Source: Hermetia illucens
Lineage: Eukaryota; Arthropoda; Insecta; Diptera; Stratiomyidae
Direction: 5' to 3'
DNA: 64,000 nucleotides
NCBI RefSeq assembly: GCF_905115235.1
Contig: NC_051854.1
Location: 25,203,590-25,267,589, forward strand
Below, piece by piece: positions 21,955-34,073 of the stretch (position 1 is the first letter of the stretch; the number at the start of each line of letters is the position of its first letter). The notes beneath the pieces are model-generated. The model did no database searches and was not told the origin of the DNA. It saw nothing but the letters and a program-made list of their open reading frames with translations. The position numbers and the translations under genes are program-made.

Positions 21955-23275
21955 TGCAATATATAATATTGCATCTAATACTACAAGTGTTTTAGATTTC
22001 GAGAAGGAGGTGTTCAAACGAAGCACAACTCTGCCAAGAACACCAATTGCAAAGGCAAAGAAAGATGGGCTAAAAGGAGATAACTGGCCAAAAAAGGCGA
22101 TTTCAACACCCATCGGATCTGATCAAGAGGTAGTCCAGCAGCAGCAAATAGATCCATTCAGGAGAAGCCCATCAATTTTACGATCTCCTCCAATATCAAA
22201 GCCGGCAAAAGAGAAAGCTCATGGGAGCTCAGCAACTGAAAAAGGTGAAGGAGTCAGTAAAAGGAGTAATCTGGCCAGGACTCACCGAGAACGGAGCCCT
22301 GACCCAGAAGAACTACCTTTTATGTAGCTTGGGACTAAAATGGTTGAACTGTTCGAATTCATCAAGGACAAGCACAACGTGCACCAAGCCATTAAGAACA
22401 TGGTGAGAGCCATCAGGGTGCTTTACAATAGGTCAGAGGAAGAAATAAGAAAGCCTAAGGAAAAGCCGGACATCCCAGCCTCAACAGTGTCACAAGCGAC
22501 CCAAATGATACCCAAGCACAAGGTCGCCGACCTTCGCTCGAGTAAAAGAGTGCAAGACAAGGACGGGGAAGCTTTGGGGAATCAACAGGCCCCAAAATGG
22601 AAAAAAGGGGTCTTGACCAGTCCAACAAACGGAACTAAAAGTTCAGAAGGGCCCAAAGTAGTAAAGTCGGCTAGTGAACCGAAACTGAACGAAAATAAGA
22701 ACGATGGTTGGACTAAGGTCGTGAATACAAAAAGAAATAGGAAACCAAAGATGCCCGGGGGCAATTATAATCTCCAGCAAAGGACATCTAACATATGTGG
22801 AGGTACTGAAGAAGGTGAAATCTGACCCCGACCTAAAAGACCTAGGCGGCAGTGTCAGCAAAATCCGGAGAACCCAGAAGGGGGATCTCATGTTTGAGCT
22901 GAGAAAATCCAGCGTGGGAAAAACCGACGGCTTTCGTAACCATGTTATAAACTCACTTGGGGAAAATGTCGCGGTTCATTCCCAAAAACATGAGGTCTAT
23001 ATACGGTGCAAGGATCTCGATGAGGCCACATCCAGAGAAGAGATCTGCACTGCCTTGAAGGAACAATTCAAGTTGGAGGAATTCAGGGAAGAATGCCCAG
23101 AATTTAGGGAGGCGCTAACTGCAGTGAAAAATGAGGTTAATAACAGTAAACCTTAATCATTGCAGGGTCGCACAAGATTTGCTTGCGCAGACCACTTACA
23201 AATCCGCGATGGAGATTGCTATCATTAGTGAACCGTACACCGTTTACAAACAAAACCTTAAAAACCCAGTTTTTT
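21955..23275 (+). mobile_element. R1-type LINE (family R1-B): ORF1 and first part of endonuclease
   Basis: Two long frames make up most of ORF1. The first (22340..22825) is lysine-rich and ends GWTKVVNTKRNRKPK. The second (22797..23156) carries the family signature KVKSDPDLKDLGGSVSKIRR, then TQKGDLMFELRKSS and DLDEATSREEICTALKEQF, a known conserved block of gag-like ORF1 proteins of R1-group LINEs. The usual three zinc knuckles are missing. At 23140 the endonuclease starts with VNLNHCRVAQDLLAQTT and AIISEPYTVYK, then breaks off at an A-rich stretch near 23275. Related copies are 28597..30990 and 41560..42280. Confidence 0.82.
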
Positions 23276-24359
23276 TTCCTTATTTTTTTAGAAAAAAAAA
23301 CAAAAAAAAACCAAGACCCTTGGTTTTCTCACAAAGTAAGATAACTAATTGGAAGAATATATTTTAAAGTTTGACGTGTTTGCACTGTTAATTGGGATAA
23401 AAATCAGTATCTTAACTAAGCAATCCATCTATGACTTCATCCAAGCAAGATATTTTATCTCGTTTGATGCTTTGATGCTTGTTTTACACGACGCAACCAC
23501 CAAACTATGGGAAAATGAAAGTAAAATCGAATTGACATGGAAAAAGCAACAGGTTCTACTCCTTCGACTTCTAATCGGATAATATTCAATTACGCGGAAT
23601 CCAGCAGCACATTTCTATGCGCATCACTTCCTCCTAACAGACATTTGCAGATAAAGTGATAAAAACGAAAAGATGCACAGTTCCCCACTGCAAAAGCCAA
23701 AACATTACATTCACTTTCATGGGAGAACTGGGTTCGATTGAAATTTCTTTGACCATGTTCAGGTTACACACTCGCCCCCTGCAATATGCATAAAAATATC
23801 CGAATCTACACTTACAAGTATCTAGATAGGTTTTGCTTCAGCTCCGCACTTTTAGCGCAGTATCTTGCGGAGCTTTGAGCAAGGTTCAACCACTCGAATG
23901 TCAATTTTGAAGATATTCCAAAAAAGAAAATCTTAGGAGAAATTTCACACGAGCATGTGCACATAATTCGGAATGAAGGAAAGTCAGAAGGTTCCGCGGT
24001 TTTGCACATGAGAAGATGCAATTGATTTGAGATTCGATGGATGCAAGAAGTGCAGCGAGTGCACGAGGTTGTTTGAGTTCTCGTGGAAAACGTGATGTTA
24101 TTTGATATGGTGATTATTTATTGCAGCTAATGAATGAAAAATTACACTTTACGAGCATTTAAGTGTTCTTCGTGTTTGCAAAAGTTATAAAGTTGTTACT
24201 TTTATGAGAAACAACCGCCAACTGAGGAAGACGAACTCCTACTTTCTTTAAAATTTTAAAAATACTCAGAGAATATTTCGGTTTTCACCATATGACAAAC
24301 CTTTACCGAATGTTTGCCTAGTTATATTCCAATATGAAAGGAATGAGGCTTTTATTGCA
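23276..24359. other. A-rich and AT-rich stretch, no gene recognised
   Basis: Starts with long A- and T-runs (23266..23310). A 77-codon frame (23349..23582) and a 69-codon minus frame (23812..24021) show no known domain. Confidence 0.5.
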
Positions 24360-27290
24360 AGGAAAGCGGCCTGGTTTGATTATGCCTCAGGCTAAAGTTG
24401 CGTATTTCGGCAAGTCTGTCACACGACCTCCTCGCGGTAGCCGCCGAAAACCGTCTTCGGATAGGCCAAGAGTGTGTAGGATCAGGCTGAGAGTAGGCTC
24501 ATCCAACTGACGAGATTCTGCTTGTCTGCTGATCATGTGTTAGGGGTAAGTGGATCTGGCGGGGGGATGAGTCGAAGCAACAGCCCGGGGATCGTCCTCC
24601 CTGCACTGGAGAAGGTGCTAATAGGACCTCAGGCCAAAGTGGAACAGCATACGCTGAGGGCTGCGTAGCCAAGGAGCTTGGTCTTTAGTATGCGAACTCT
24701 GAATATCTTGGCTACCTTCAGATTCAAATAAGACCCTTACCCTGGTGGTCGAGCTAGCCAGAGTGGACATTCTTCCCGGATTTCTTGTGGAATAAGACAC
24801 GGACTCAATTCTTAAAAACAAAAGCAAATAAATCGATGATAGAAGAAGGGGCGGTGATGCCAGGCGCATCATGGGAGGACGAGCTGCTAGCATGCAGCCA
24901 GGAGGCAGTAGCCTTCGACAGCTGCACAATCGATGCCAGCCGTAGCACCGCTGCACTGAAATCAAACGCAGGGACTTGCAGGAGCGAGGCGGCAGATAGA
25001 CTAGTGGTTTCCATCCTGGAACCCACTGCTGTCAAGTTGTGTGCAGCGAGCACCAGACATATTACTCCGAACCCGAAACCATCGATGTCGGAAGATCCCT
25101 CAAAAGTAAAGACTGACAAGAACGTTGGTCACCCGAAACCGGCTAAGAAGCGAAGGTAGTTTGATGCCTGCACAAGAGCTAGTACCAGAACGCCATGCAT
25201 ACTCTCAGCAACATTGCATAAGGAGGCCGATACTCTCGACAAGGGGGGAGGAGGTCCTTTATATCACCCTACTAACGGACATTTATTCTTAGAGTGGAGA
25301 ACTGGAGAGTGTCTTACCAGAGATCGTTCTCAGATCACAGATGGATACTTTTCAGTCTAGATCTCGCCGCAGAGGTCCCTAAACCCCTCAGAGACCCCAG
25401 GAGGATCAACTGGAGAAAGTTTGGTCAAACTGTCCCGTGCGCAGATTGGCAAGATTGGCACGACAGACCAACTGGAGTCAAAGGTTGGAACTCTGGAAAA
25501 AGCATTCGATACCCCCTTTCAAATCTCGTGCTCTGTTAAATACAGCAAGAAGACACTGTTACGGTGGTGGAATGAAGATATCTCCAGCCTCAGGAAACTG
25601 ACCAGGGAAATCTTTCACATGTGCTACACGCATAAATATTGGCAGTCATACAAAGATTGCCTAAAGAAGTACAAGTCGGCATCAAGACCGCCGATAGGGG
25701 GTCTTTGTTGGACTATTGTTAGAACATCGAAAACACTAGCGAATCTCAGTCAGATTCTGCCCAAGGAACATAGGAGCTCATCCTTTGTTAAAAAGTCGGA
25801 AGGCTCCTGGACGAAATCTTCTGATGAAACTTTGGAGCTGCTGATTCAGACACACTTTCCCGACAGCGGAGAAGGGTGTGAGTCAGAGCCGTGCTTGGAG
25901 GGTTTGCGGCCACCCCAGTCGCGCGGTAATTACCAAGGATAAGATCGACTGGGCTATAAACAGCTTCTCCGCATATAAATCTCCGGCAGATGGCATAATG
26001 CCAGTCATGTTACAGGAGCACCAGGGAAAGGTTGTGTCGTGGCTTGTGGAGATTTCCCGGAGCTGTATCTCTGTACCACAGTCCTGAAGACGCACATGAG
26101 CAGTTTTTATACCGAAAACAGGTAGGCGCGGTCATGAATTCAAGAAGGACTTTCGACCAATCAAACTCACCTCTTCCGTGTTGAAGATCCTAGAGCGCGT
26201 CGTGGACATCCACTTAAGGGTGATTATGGAGGGGACACCTTTTTCAAGTCCCAGAACGCCTACCTCAAATGCAAATCCACAGAAACCGCTCTCCACGGGG
26301 TAATTGCAAGGCAGAATACCCTTAGTACCTTGTTGGATATAGAGGGAGCATTCAACAACGCCAGTACTAACGCCATCAAGAAAGTCTTGACCAGTATTGG
26401 ATTGGAAGGGCATCTTACGCATTGTATAATATCCATGTTAACAACCAGGATGATGCAATCGGATCTGAGAGGCAACCACTTGACCACAGCTGTGAACAGA
26501 GGTACGCCTCAGAGTGGCACCATCTCTCTGGTGCACTGGTTAATAGTGATGGACGAAATCTTGTGAATATTGGACAGCAGCGGGGTGAAGGTGGTAGTGT
26601 ATACCGACGACTTGGTGATATTAGTGTCCGGGATGTTCCCGTCCATTATGAGCGACCATTATGAGTTGCAAAAGGTGCGCCTGTTGGCCGCAAGATGCGG
26701 ACTCGGAATAAACCCAACCAAAACGGAACTGATTCTATTCACCACCAAGACAAGGGTACCTGAATTCCACCTACCGCGGCCGAATGAACAAAAATTGGTG
26801 CTTTGCTGAGTGTAATCCTGGATCTGAATCAAATTGAAGATTGAACGTAGAACTGAGGGTTAAGAAGGCCTGTATAGCCGTCTAAGCCTGCAAGAGAATT
26901 CTTGCAAAGAAATGGGGGCTCCGGCCGAGGATGGTTTTCTGCATGTATACCGCTGTGGTGCGTCCAACCCTAACGTATGGCTCTATGGTAACAGGCTTTG
27001 AGCAAAAATTACAATGGAACCAAGCTTAATAGGATTCAAAGAACCGCGTGTGCATTAGCTACCGAGGCTCTGCAATCCTGCCACTATGCCATACAAAATC
27101 TGAACTTCACGAGAAACTTTGCTGTGGACTTTCCAACCAAGGCAGAGTGGAAGACCGGGGGCGTGTTGTAAGGTTATGACACAGTATTCTTCACCGATGA
27201 TTGAAAGATGGTCTGCGGAGTCGGCACGCGAGTTTTCTCGAATACGCACAGTGTACGGAAGCTAAGTAATTGTTTTTTTAAGGAGCCACG
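24360..27290 (+). mobile_element. LOA/I-type LINE, near full length but decayed
   Basis: A GC-richer leader (24360..24780) is followed by an ORF1-like frame (24785..25159, MPGASWEDELLACSQEA and a basic end HPKPAKKRR). It has no zinc knuckles and is similar to 49960..50230. The end of the APE endonuclease is at 25294..25440 (WRVSYQRSFSDHRWILFSLD, containing the SDH motif). The linker (25421..25942) has RWWNEDISSLRKLTRE. Reverse transcriptase runs 25930..26830: INSFSAYKSPADGIMP, LDIEGAFNNAS, RGTPQSGTISLV and VVVYTDDLVILVSG, where the catalytic box reads TDD, not ADD. The thumb is at 26860..27070 (KKWGLRPRMVFCMYTAVVRP) and RNase H begins near 27170 (DTVFFTDD). Stops and frame changes are present throughout. 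Confidence 0.82.
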
Positions 27291-27599
27291 GCCCTCCGAT
27301 GGAGACGTTGTGCCCTACCAAAAACTGGATTACATGATCATCCGGGAAGGTGAATCCAAAGGACCCGCTATCCCCTAAACCATGTACATTGGGGCACATC
27401 GTCGGCATTGGGACGATTTGTACCGAATCCGACAAGGTACGTGTCATCACAGATTTCCGCGAAAACCGTTAAACAGGGTTTCTTGGATTGTGTAGATGGT
27501 ATCAACTATTTATGCCAAATTATACTTTGCTAACTGATTCGCCCTATTTCCAGTTTGCGGACTGTTTGCGTTCGAATATTCTGTACGTCGTTTTGTCTG

Positions 27600-28600
27600 G
27601 CTTGGTATAGTTAGAAAACCCAAAAGATTTTTCTTTTCGTTAAAGTCGAAAATGACTTTTTATCTGTAATGATATCTAAGTTTGCACTAAGAAAATCAAA
27701 TGTGAGAACAAAGTCTTTTTGGCATGGTCGGAGAACGTTAGTATATCTTTGGTGAGAGGGATGGTGTGGTGAGCGAGTGAGTACTACATCTGTAGTGACC
27801 ACCAAATCATATTCCCCGAATGGACGCGAAGGCGTGGTGATAATAATGAAACCAGGATGATCTACCGGAACTTTCGGGGTAGAGACGGTTAGAAGGAGAT
27901 CACGGCCCAAAGGGAACAACGATGGGAATGGTCGGTCGACTGTGTCAGCTTACAGCGGAAGCACGGCGTCTGCACCGCAATAAAAAACCGAACTACTGGT
28001 AGAACTAGTAAATCTCAATGCTCAGATAGTGACTGCGAGTAGTGGAAGAACGACACCGGAATACCGGGACCTGTAGGAGGAATGCCTCCGAAGTAAACTC
28101 AGGAAAACTATACGGAGAAGCAAATAGGATTGCTAGAGGCAGCTGAGATGTCAGTAGAATCTCCCCACGTCCTAAAGTCGCTGCGGTAGCAATACCTGTG
28201 GATCCAACTTAGGAGGCGATGGCCGTTGGTAAGTGCTGAGCGGTGCAGTGGAATGTCGTGTACGCGAGAATGCTTGACCTTCGTGCGCCACAGGAAGCAA
28301 CATTGATTGATTTTACGGACGACCTAGCGATCGTTGTCGTTGCAAGGCCCAAAATACCGTGGCCAGCAATATACACTACTATGAAAAGGAAGAGGGTGAG
28401 TTCAGCATACTGGCTTATTGCATTGCGGGTGTGCAGTGCGCATAAGATAGGATCAGGTGGCAGTATATTATCGGGGACAATGAGAGCGAAAGTATGGAGA
28501 ATTGAATTATCATCTGACATAGTTCCTTGATTATTCGAAGTATTTGCGGCGTTTCGAATTGGATGAGTCTTCCAACAGTACCGAATGCGTTGGTCAATGT
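27600..28600 (+). mobile_element. R1-type LINE, linker to C-terminus, with large gaps
   Basis: Linker-like text occurs at 27800..28200. At 28225..28345 the reverse transcriptase reads WNVVYARMLDLRAPQEATLI then FTDDLAIVVVARPK, which corresponds to the FADDLAVVV catalytic box of R1-type elements with A changed to T. A C-terminal piece near 28500..28575 (ELSSDI, then FRIG near VFQ) aligns with 31865..31950. It ends where the next LINE begins. No intact frame remains. Confidence 0.65.
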
Positions 28601-30990
28601 GGTATCTAATGCTACAAGTGATTTAGATTTAGTGAAGAAACGGTTTAAGAGCAAGATCCAAGAAAACCAATAACGTAGACATGATGGGCTGAAGGGAAAT
28701 TACTGGCCCCCTAAAGCAGTTTCGACATCCACCTTATTTGTCCAAAAGGGACGACAGCAAGACACACTCGAAAATCAAGGAAGTCACCTATTCTGGAGAA
28801 TCACCTCAATTCTTCGATCTCCATCAATGTCAAAGATGGCAAAAACTGGAAATCAGAAAAGCACATTAAAACCCACGAGCGAAGGAGTGCTTAAAAAAAG
28901 TAATTCCAGCAAAGGTTCATAGAGAAAAGAGTGCTAACACGGAGAAACTATCTTTCATGCAGTTTGGAGCTATCTCATCAAAAACATGGTAAGAGCCATT
29001 AGGATCGTCCATAATAGTTCGCAAGAGGAAGAAGAAGGACCCAAGCAAAAGCTGAAATCTTCCGTGCCAACAGCATCCCAGGCGATCCAAGTGACACCTA
29101 ACCGTGGTCCCATTGGTTTTCTAGCAAACAAAAGAATGCGGGAGAAAGGGTGATCCCCCAGGAAATGGTGCCTCTAGGGAATCAGAAGGCCCCTTAAAAA
29201 AGGACGCACTAGTAGTTGCGAAGAACAGAGCTAAAATTATGAAATGAACAAAACATGTGTTCCAATTGCGAGCGTCGCAAATGAAGCGAAATCCAAGGGT
29301 ATATAAAATGGTGGACGAAGCAAGATCCTTAACAAAAACGCGAAGAAGAAAGCAAGAGTGCAAATTCGCCCAGAGGCAATTGTTTGCTCCAGAAAGGGCA
29401 ACCTTTCCAGCCGGAGATACTAAGCAAAATCAAAGCTGACCCTGAACTAAAAGATCTGGGCGGAAATGTCAGCAAAGCAAAAAAGAACATATTTCCAAAC
29501 AATGCATAAGGGACCTCAAAAGCCTGTTGTGCGAGGAAAAGGAGAAATGGGATAACCAGCATATTATAGAGAGCGGTAAATGGGCGGCAAAAAACTCCAG
29601 CCCTGAATGAAATACCGAATAGGATCCTGATGCTCGCCTTGGAATTCAAACCGGATATTTTTGGTGAGCTGCTTGAAACGTGCATGTCCCAGGGAACATT
29701 TTCTGCAAAATAGAAGTGTCAGTAGTTGCTACTGCTGCCTAAGGCTAGCAAACTTCAAGATGTGCTATCTCCCTATAGACCAATATGTCTTCTAGATGCT
29801 ATGTGTAAAATTTCAGACCGACTAATCTACAATAGATTGCTTCCAGTTGTTAAGAGACTAGGTAACTTTTCATATCGGCAATATGGGTTCTGTAAAGGCA
29901 AATAGATCAACCATTGATGGCATCAAATTGGTTGCCGGCTTGGCCGAAAATCCAATTCACGGAAAGGATAGTACTAGCATATTGCGTAATAGTGACCTTG
30001 GACTCAGCTATTTGGAGTCTTATGCACAAGTGGCTAGCGATGATTGTTGTTCGCACCTATCTCGCTGCTATCCTCGATAGCTATTTGCAAGAATGGAAGC
30101 TCTAGGATGACAATGATGGTGGATCCAAGGAAATCATTGTCTCCGCGGATGTGCCACTATTGTGGAACATGAACAATGATGTACTTAATTTTTTGCCAGA
30201 GGCCACGATGGCAAATTACGCCGACAAAATTCTTTGCATTGGTTGTGGTTGCAAAGCGTTTAGGAAATGCTGAGCTGTACTCATGCGTAGTGTTAAGGCA
30301 TACTTGGCTGGCATTTGTGGAGAAAAAAGTTTAGGCAAGAGTGCTGCATGGTTTATGTAACGCACACAAACTGAGAGAAGAACAGCCCTAAGGGTGTATT
30401 CTAACTTCAACATCTTCACATCTTGCAGATGAGATTTCTTTTTTTTTAGCCTTTGTCCCGTTCACAAGCGGGGTCGGTTTCACAGATAAAATAACGAATA
30501 CGTATCACTTCAGGCCCATTTCTTCTTCATCGCAGGTGAAACATGTCGAAAGAGAGAGACCAACGCAGATGGTAACAGCGATAGGATCAGTCAGAAAAGG
30601 GTCGTTAAATACACACAATTGATCTCTATCATAGCGGATTGGCTGGAGAAAATACATGGAGAGATCAATCATAATTTCACCTAGTTTCTAACAGGGCATG
30701 GAAGGTAAAGTCAGTACCTCTACAGGTTTAAATTGGGCACATCACTTGAGTGTCCAAACTACACATCCGCACACATATTCCAATGTTCGAAATTCGTGGA
30801 AGAAAGGAGAAACTTAAAGGAAACACTAGGCTATCTTCAGAAAATTTTGTCCGGAGAACGTTAACATGCCAGAAGGATTGGGCTGGAATCAGCTCCATGT
30901 TCGCAGCAATTTAGAGTAAACCGGGAAAAGCGGAAGAAGTCAGGAAGACGTGATTACGAAAGCCGAGGATAGAATAAGGGAGTTCTAGCT
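28597..30990 (+). mobile_element. R1-type LINE (family R1-B), second copy
   Basis: The start (atctaatgctacaagtgatt) matches 21965..21990 (atctaatactacaagtgttt). ORF1 text at 29410..29480 reads LSKIKADPELKDLGGNVSK, the family signature. Reverse transcriptase at 29600..30270 has IPNRILMLALEF, LPKASKLQDVLSPYRPICLL, DAMCKISDRLIYNRL and QYGFCKGK. The catalytic box is degraded near 30215 (NYADKILCI). The C-terminal part at 30640..30850 has DWLEKIHGEINHNFT, then FLTGHGR and CPNYTSAHIFQC. An RTE tail lies inside it at 30428..30485. Multiple stops show it is inactive. Confidence 0.8.
30428..30485 (-). mobile_element. RTE-type LINE 3' tail inserted in R1-type LINE
   Basis: On the minus strand this reads aaaccgaccccgcttgtgaa then cgggacaaaggctaaaaaaa. 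It is nearly identical to the 3' end of the plus-strand RTE copy at 60610..60650 (tgagccgaccccgcttgtaa then acgggacaaaggctaagg). It is a severely 5'-truncated insertion with an A-rich tail. Confidence 0.75.
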
Positions 30991-31099
30991 GAACTAACTC
31001 TGCCGGTGATATAATACCTAATGGTGGCTCCACGGGGAAATGGGGGAATCGAGGGTGGTTTTTATGAATTAAAGTCCCACACTCTGGCTTGTTCAGGAA

Positions 31100-31340
31100 G
31101 AGTGTTTTGAGGACAGATGAGTAGACAGACCGGCAGTGAACTGATTTTAATAACGTTATGTTTTACGCAAAACACCACAGGGTGGGGCACTATTCCGCTA
31201 ATGTGGAGTATGGTAGTTGGTAAACTCCTAGGAGTAGGGATATAGGCCCAGGGTTACGTTGATGACATTCTTTTAATCTGTAGGGGGAAATATGAGAACA
31301 CCCAATATGATAGAACACAAATTGAGTTAGGAATTAGTAG
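31100..31340 (+). mobile_element. Short repeat tail followed by R1-type LINE catalytic-core scrap
   Basis: At 31190..31310 the plus strand reads TGWGTIPLMWSMVVGKLLGV, then AQGYVDDILLICRGKYEN. This is the reverse transcriptase box of a LINE related to R1 and Jockey types, with YVDD where YADD is expected. Just before it, cagaccggcagtgaactgat may be a family E-like tail, a weak match. Confidence 0.6.
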
Positions 31341-32440
31341 TGTCTGATTAGAAAGGCAGAGCTGTGCATCAACTCAGCAAAGGCCTCTATAGTACCATTC
31401 AATATAAAGCGCATGGAGGCGAAACCAAAAGCAAAAATGGCTTTAATTCGGCTAATTGGGGTTGGGTTACAAGCACTTTCGCTAAACTGAGCGTCCTTGG
31501 CTACTTGACTTTATTAATCGAGAGTTACTACTCGAAGAGGTTTATCTGGTGCGAAACGGACGACAGGCCGAAAGACGATATTGTCTGTATTCCTCAAGGT
31601 TCCGTACTTAGGCCCTGCAGTAGAAAGTCATTTACGATGGATAGCATCAGATGATGGTGTGTGTCATCGCTGGCATGGTCCCCTTAGATCTTCTAGTGGA
31701 TGAGTCGTACTATCTCTACCAGAGAAGCATCCGCAAAGTTTGGAAGTGCCACTAGGTAGGAACTGTATAGAAGATGGCAGCAACAATGAAATGATTCCAG
31801 AAAGGACTGCTGTATCCGTACACTAGCCTCACGTATTGAGGAATTAGTTGGCCGAAAGCATGGAATATTGAATTACCATATGAGACATTTCCTTGTTTAT
31901 ATCAAGTATTAGCATCGTTTTGGATTGGACGAGTCTCCTCACGGTCTCAAGTACGTTGCTAAACCTGAGGACCAGAAACACATCATGTTCGATTGCCCAT
32001 GTTCACGGAGGAGAGAAGATGGTTGAACGATACTCTCAACGCAGAATCGTACTTCACAACCTTGCAAAGGAGATATAGAAGTCGAAGATGAATTGGATCG
32101 CAATGAAGCCATGCCTTTTCGAGGAGATACTGAGGTCAGAGGTGCATTGAATCGCTGCGAATATTTCAATAGTCACCCCTTATAAAGGAAATTCTGAGGT
32201 CAGAAGGGAATTGGATCGCAGTTAACATCGCAATAGCCATGATCCAAAAAACTCCAAGAACAGGAATGAGCCCGAAAAGTGCGTCGGGCGCGTAACCTGA
32301 ATGCGCTGGTGTAGACCAGAGTTCTCCCCGCGAAGTAATGCTTCATAGTAATCTCTCAGAGAATTGGGTGGAAAAGTCGGAATGGTTTTAGTGGGTGCAT
32401 ACACTGCGGACCGAAGACTCGGAGTAAGTCCTGCAACTTA
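31341..32440 (+). mobile_element. R1-type LINE, reverse transcriptase and C-terminus
   Basis: The frame 31364..31654 contains LLIESYYSKRFIWCETDDRP and then VCIPQGSVLRPC, the GVPQGSVLGP motif of R1-type reverse transcriptase. The catalytic aspartate box has been lost. C-terminal text at 31865..32030 (LNYH, then FGLDESP-like, KPEDQKHIMFDCPC) is the zinc-binding region, and a 3' untranslated part follows to about 32440. Confidence 0.7.
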
Positions 32441-33981
32441 TCGCAGCATTATCTTTTTAAAATTTCCACTTCCATCCATGAAAAAGGCTAAGAATCTTTT
32501 GTTATTATTTACGTATGCACTTGAAAATTCCATTAAACTTTGTTTATAATTAGGTTTACTGATCTGATCCGAATTCGAATAAAAGGATATGACATGGCTA
32601 TGAATAGGTAACATATTAAGAAAGGATGACAGTCCCGTTGTTGGCTATGCTCTTCAGTGAAGGACACTTTTCGGAAAAGGTCAGATTAAAGGACTTGTCA
32701 ATTTCAAAGAGAAATGCTAACAAGAATTGAAAAATTTAGTTGAGGTTCACAACCATGTTGAGCACTCATAGTTGTCGTCGGTATGCTTGGTTTTGGGTTT
32801 TCCAACAAATATATTTGTTAAAGATCCTCACTCCTTAGTGTGTCCTTTGGAAGGATTTTCACTTTGCACGAAGCTCACTCAAAACACTTTCCCCGATATT
32901 ATGGACACAGTGGTTTTGAAAAACGATGCGGCACTGACAAACATCCCCTGACTTATTTCTTTTCCGGCGCAAAAAGGTAGACATCAATCTATTCCACCTT
33001 CCAGATTTGTTGAGAGTATTTGGGTTCAATGGCAAGAGTTAGTAATTATTCCTATTTGAGAGTTTCCCGATCTATTTCAGAATGAATCCTAGCCCTACAA
33101 ATAATATGCAGACAATATAGCATAATACCTAGAAAAAGATAAAACTTATTTTAAAAAGTAGAACACGCATTCTGGCCGAGGCCTGCACAGCACTGCGTCT
33201 TGCCTTAGATAGTTGGCCATGGCTACCGTCCGTTGCTTCATTGGTTCCCTGCTTATTATGCATGAATATCTACGCCGTTGAAAGATGCACGTACAGATGG
33301 ACGTATCCACAGATTAGACAGCGCTTGATTTATCTACTCTTTCTCATTTCCCCATTCTTCGGATCTTCATACGTCTGCGTACCTTCCTCAGGTATTCGGA
33401 TACGAAATGTGCGAATGCCACATCTTTTTACCTCCCAATTACAAAAAAAAGGTTGATCGAAGAAATTATAGAGCCACAAAAAGTGTACGTACATTGAAGA
33501 TAGTGCAACGGTAGTAAAGGTAATATGTTCATAAAAACGAACAAAAAAGATTCAAGAAGTTGAAGAAGATCGCCACAAGGAGAGAGGAAGGTAGGTTTGA
33601 AGAAATCAGATTGTAACTGAAGATCGTTATTATCACAGATGCTCACCCTTGCCTCCTTCCCGTCTCGGGCCGAGAAAAAACGGTTTCATTTTTACTTATT
33701 GTTTCTATAATTTTTTTCGGGGGAGCCTACACAACAATGTGTTTCGGAATTGCTGCTCATTGTAAGTCTCACGAAACTTGTGTTAAAGGTAGACTACCCA
33801 TCTATCGTGCATGCTTTCCACGAAGCGGGATGGATGGTGTGGATGATGGCCATTGCAGAAAAGAAGAGAGATATGGAAGTAGCAACAGAAAAAGTAAAAA
33901 AAAATGTACAAAGTAATGTACATGGTCGACGCGGGTAAAAAATCATCATCAACAATTCCAGGTGACTTCTTCAAGTGCGAC
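32441..33981. other. Upstream region of the glycine-rich protein gene, no gene recognised
   Basis: About 1.5 kb without recognisable transposon or coding sequence, unusually clean compared with the rest of the window. It may hold regulatory sequence for the gene downstream. Small frames (33241..33456, 33750..33938) have no known motif. Confidence 0.5.
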
Positions 33982-34023
33982 TATAAAGAGGGCTGCAATG
34001 ACCAGTTGATGGCACACTCAGTC
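33982..34023 (+). promoter_or_regulatory. Probable core promoter of the glycine-rich protein gene
   Basis: TATAAAG at 33982..33988 and the arthropod initiator TCAGTC at 34018..34023 lie 51 to 92 bases before the ATG at 34074. The distance from the TATA start to the initiator A is 38 bases, longer than the usual 30 or so. Either the true start is slightly upstream or one of the two elements is not used. Confidence 0.6.
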
Positions 34024-34073
34024 ACTGGTTCCCATTTGAACGCAACCAAAAAATCCTCTCTTCTATACGTAAA

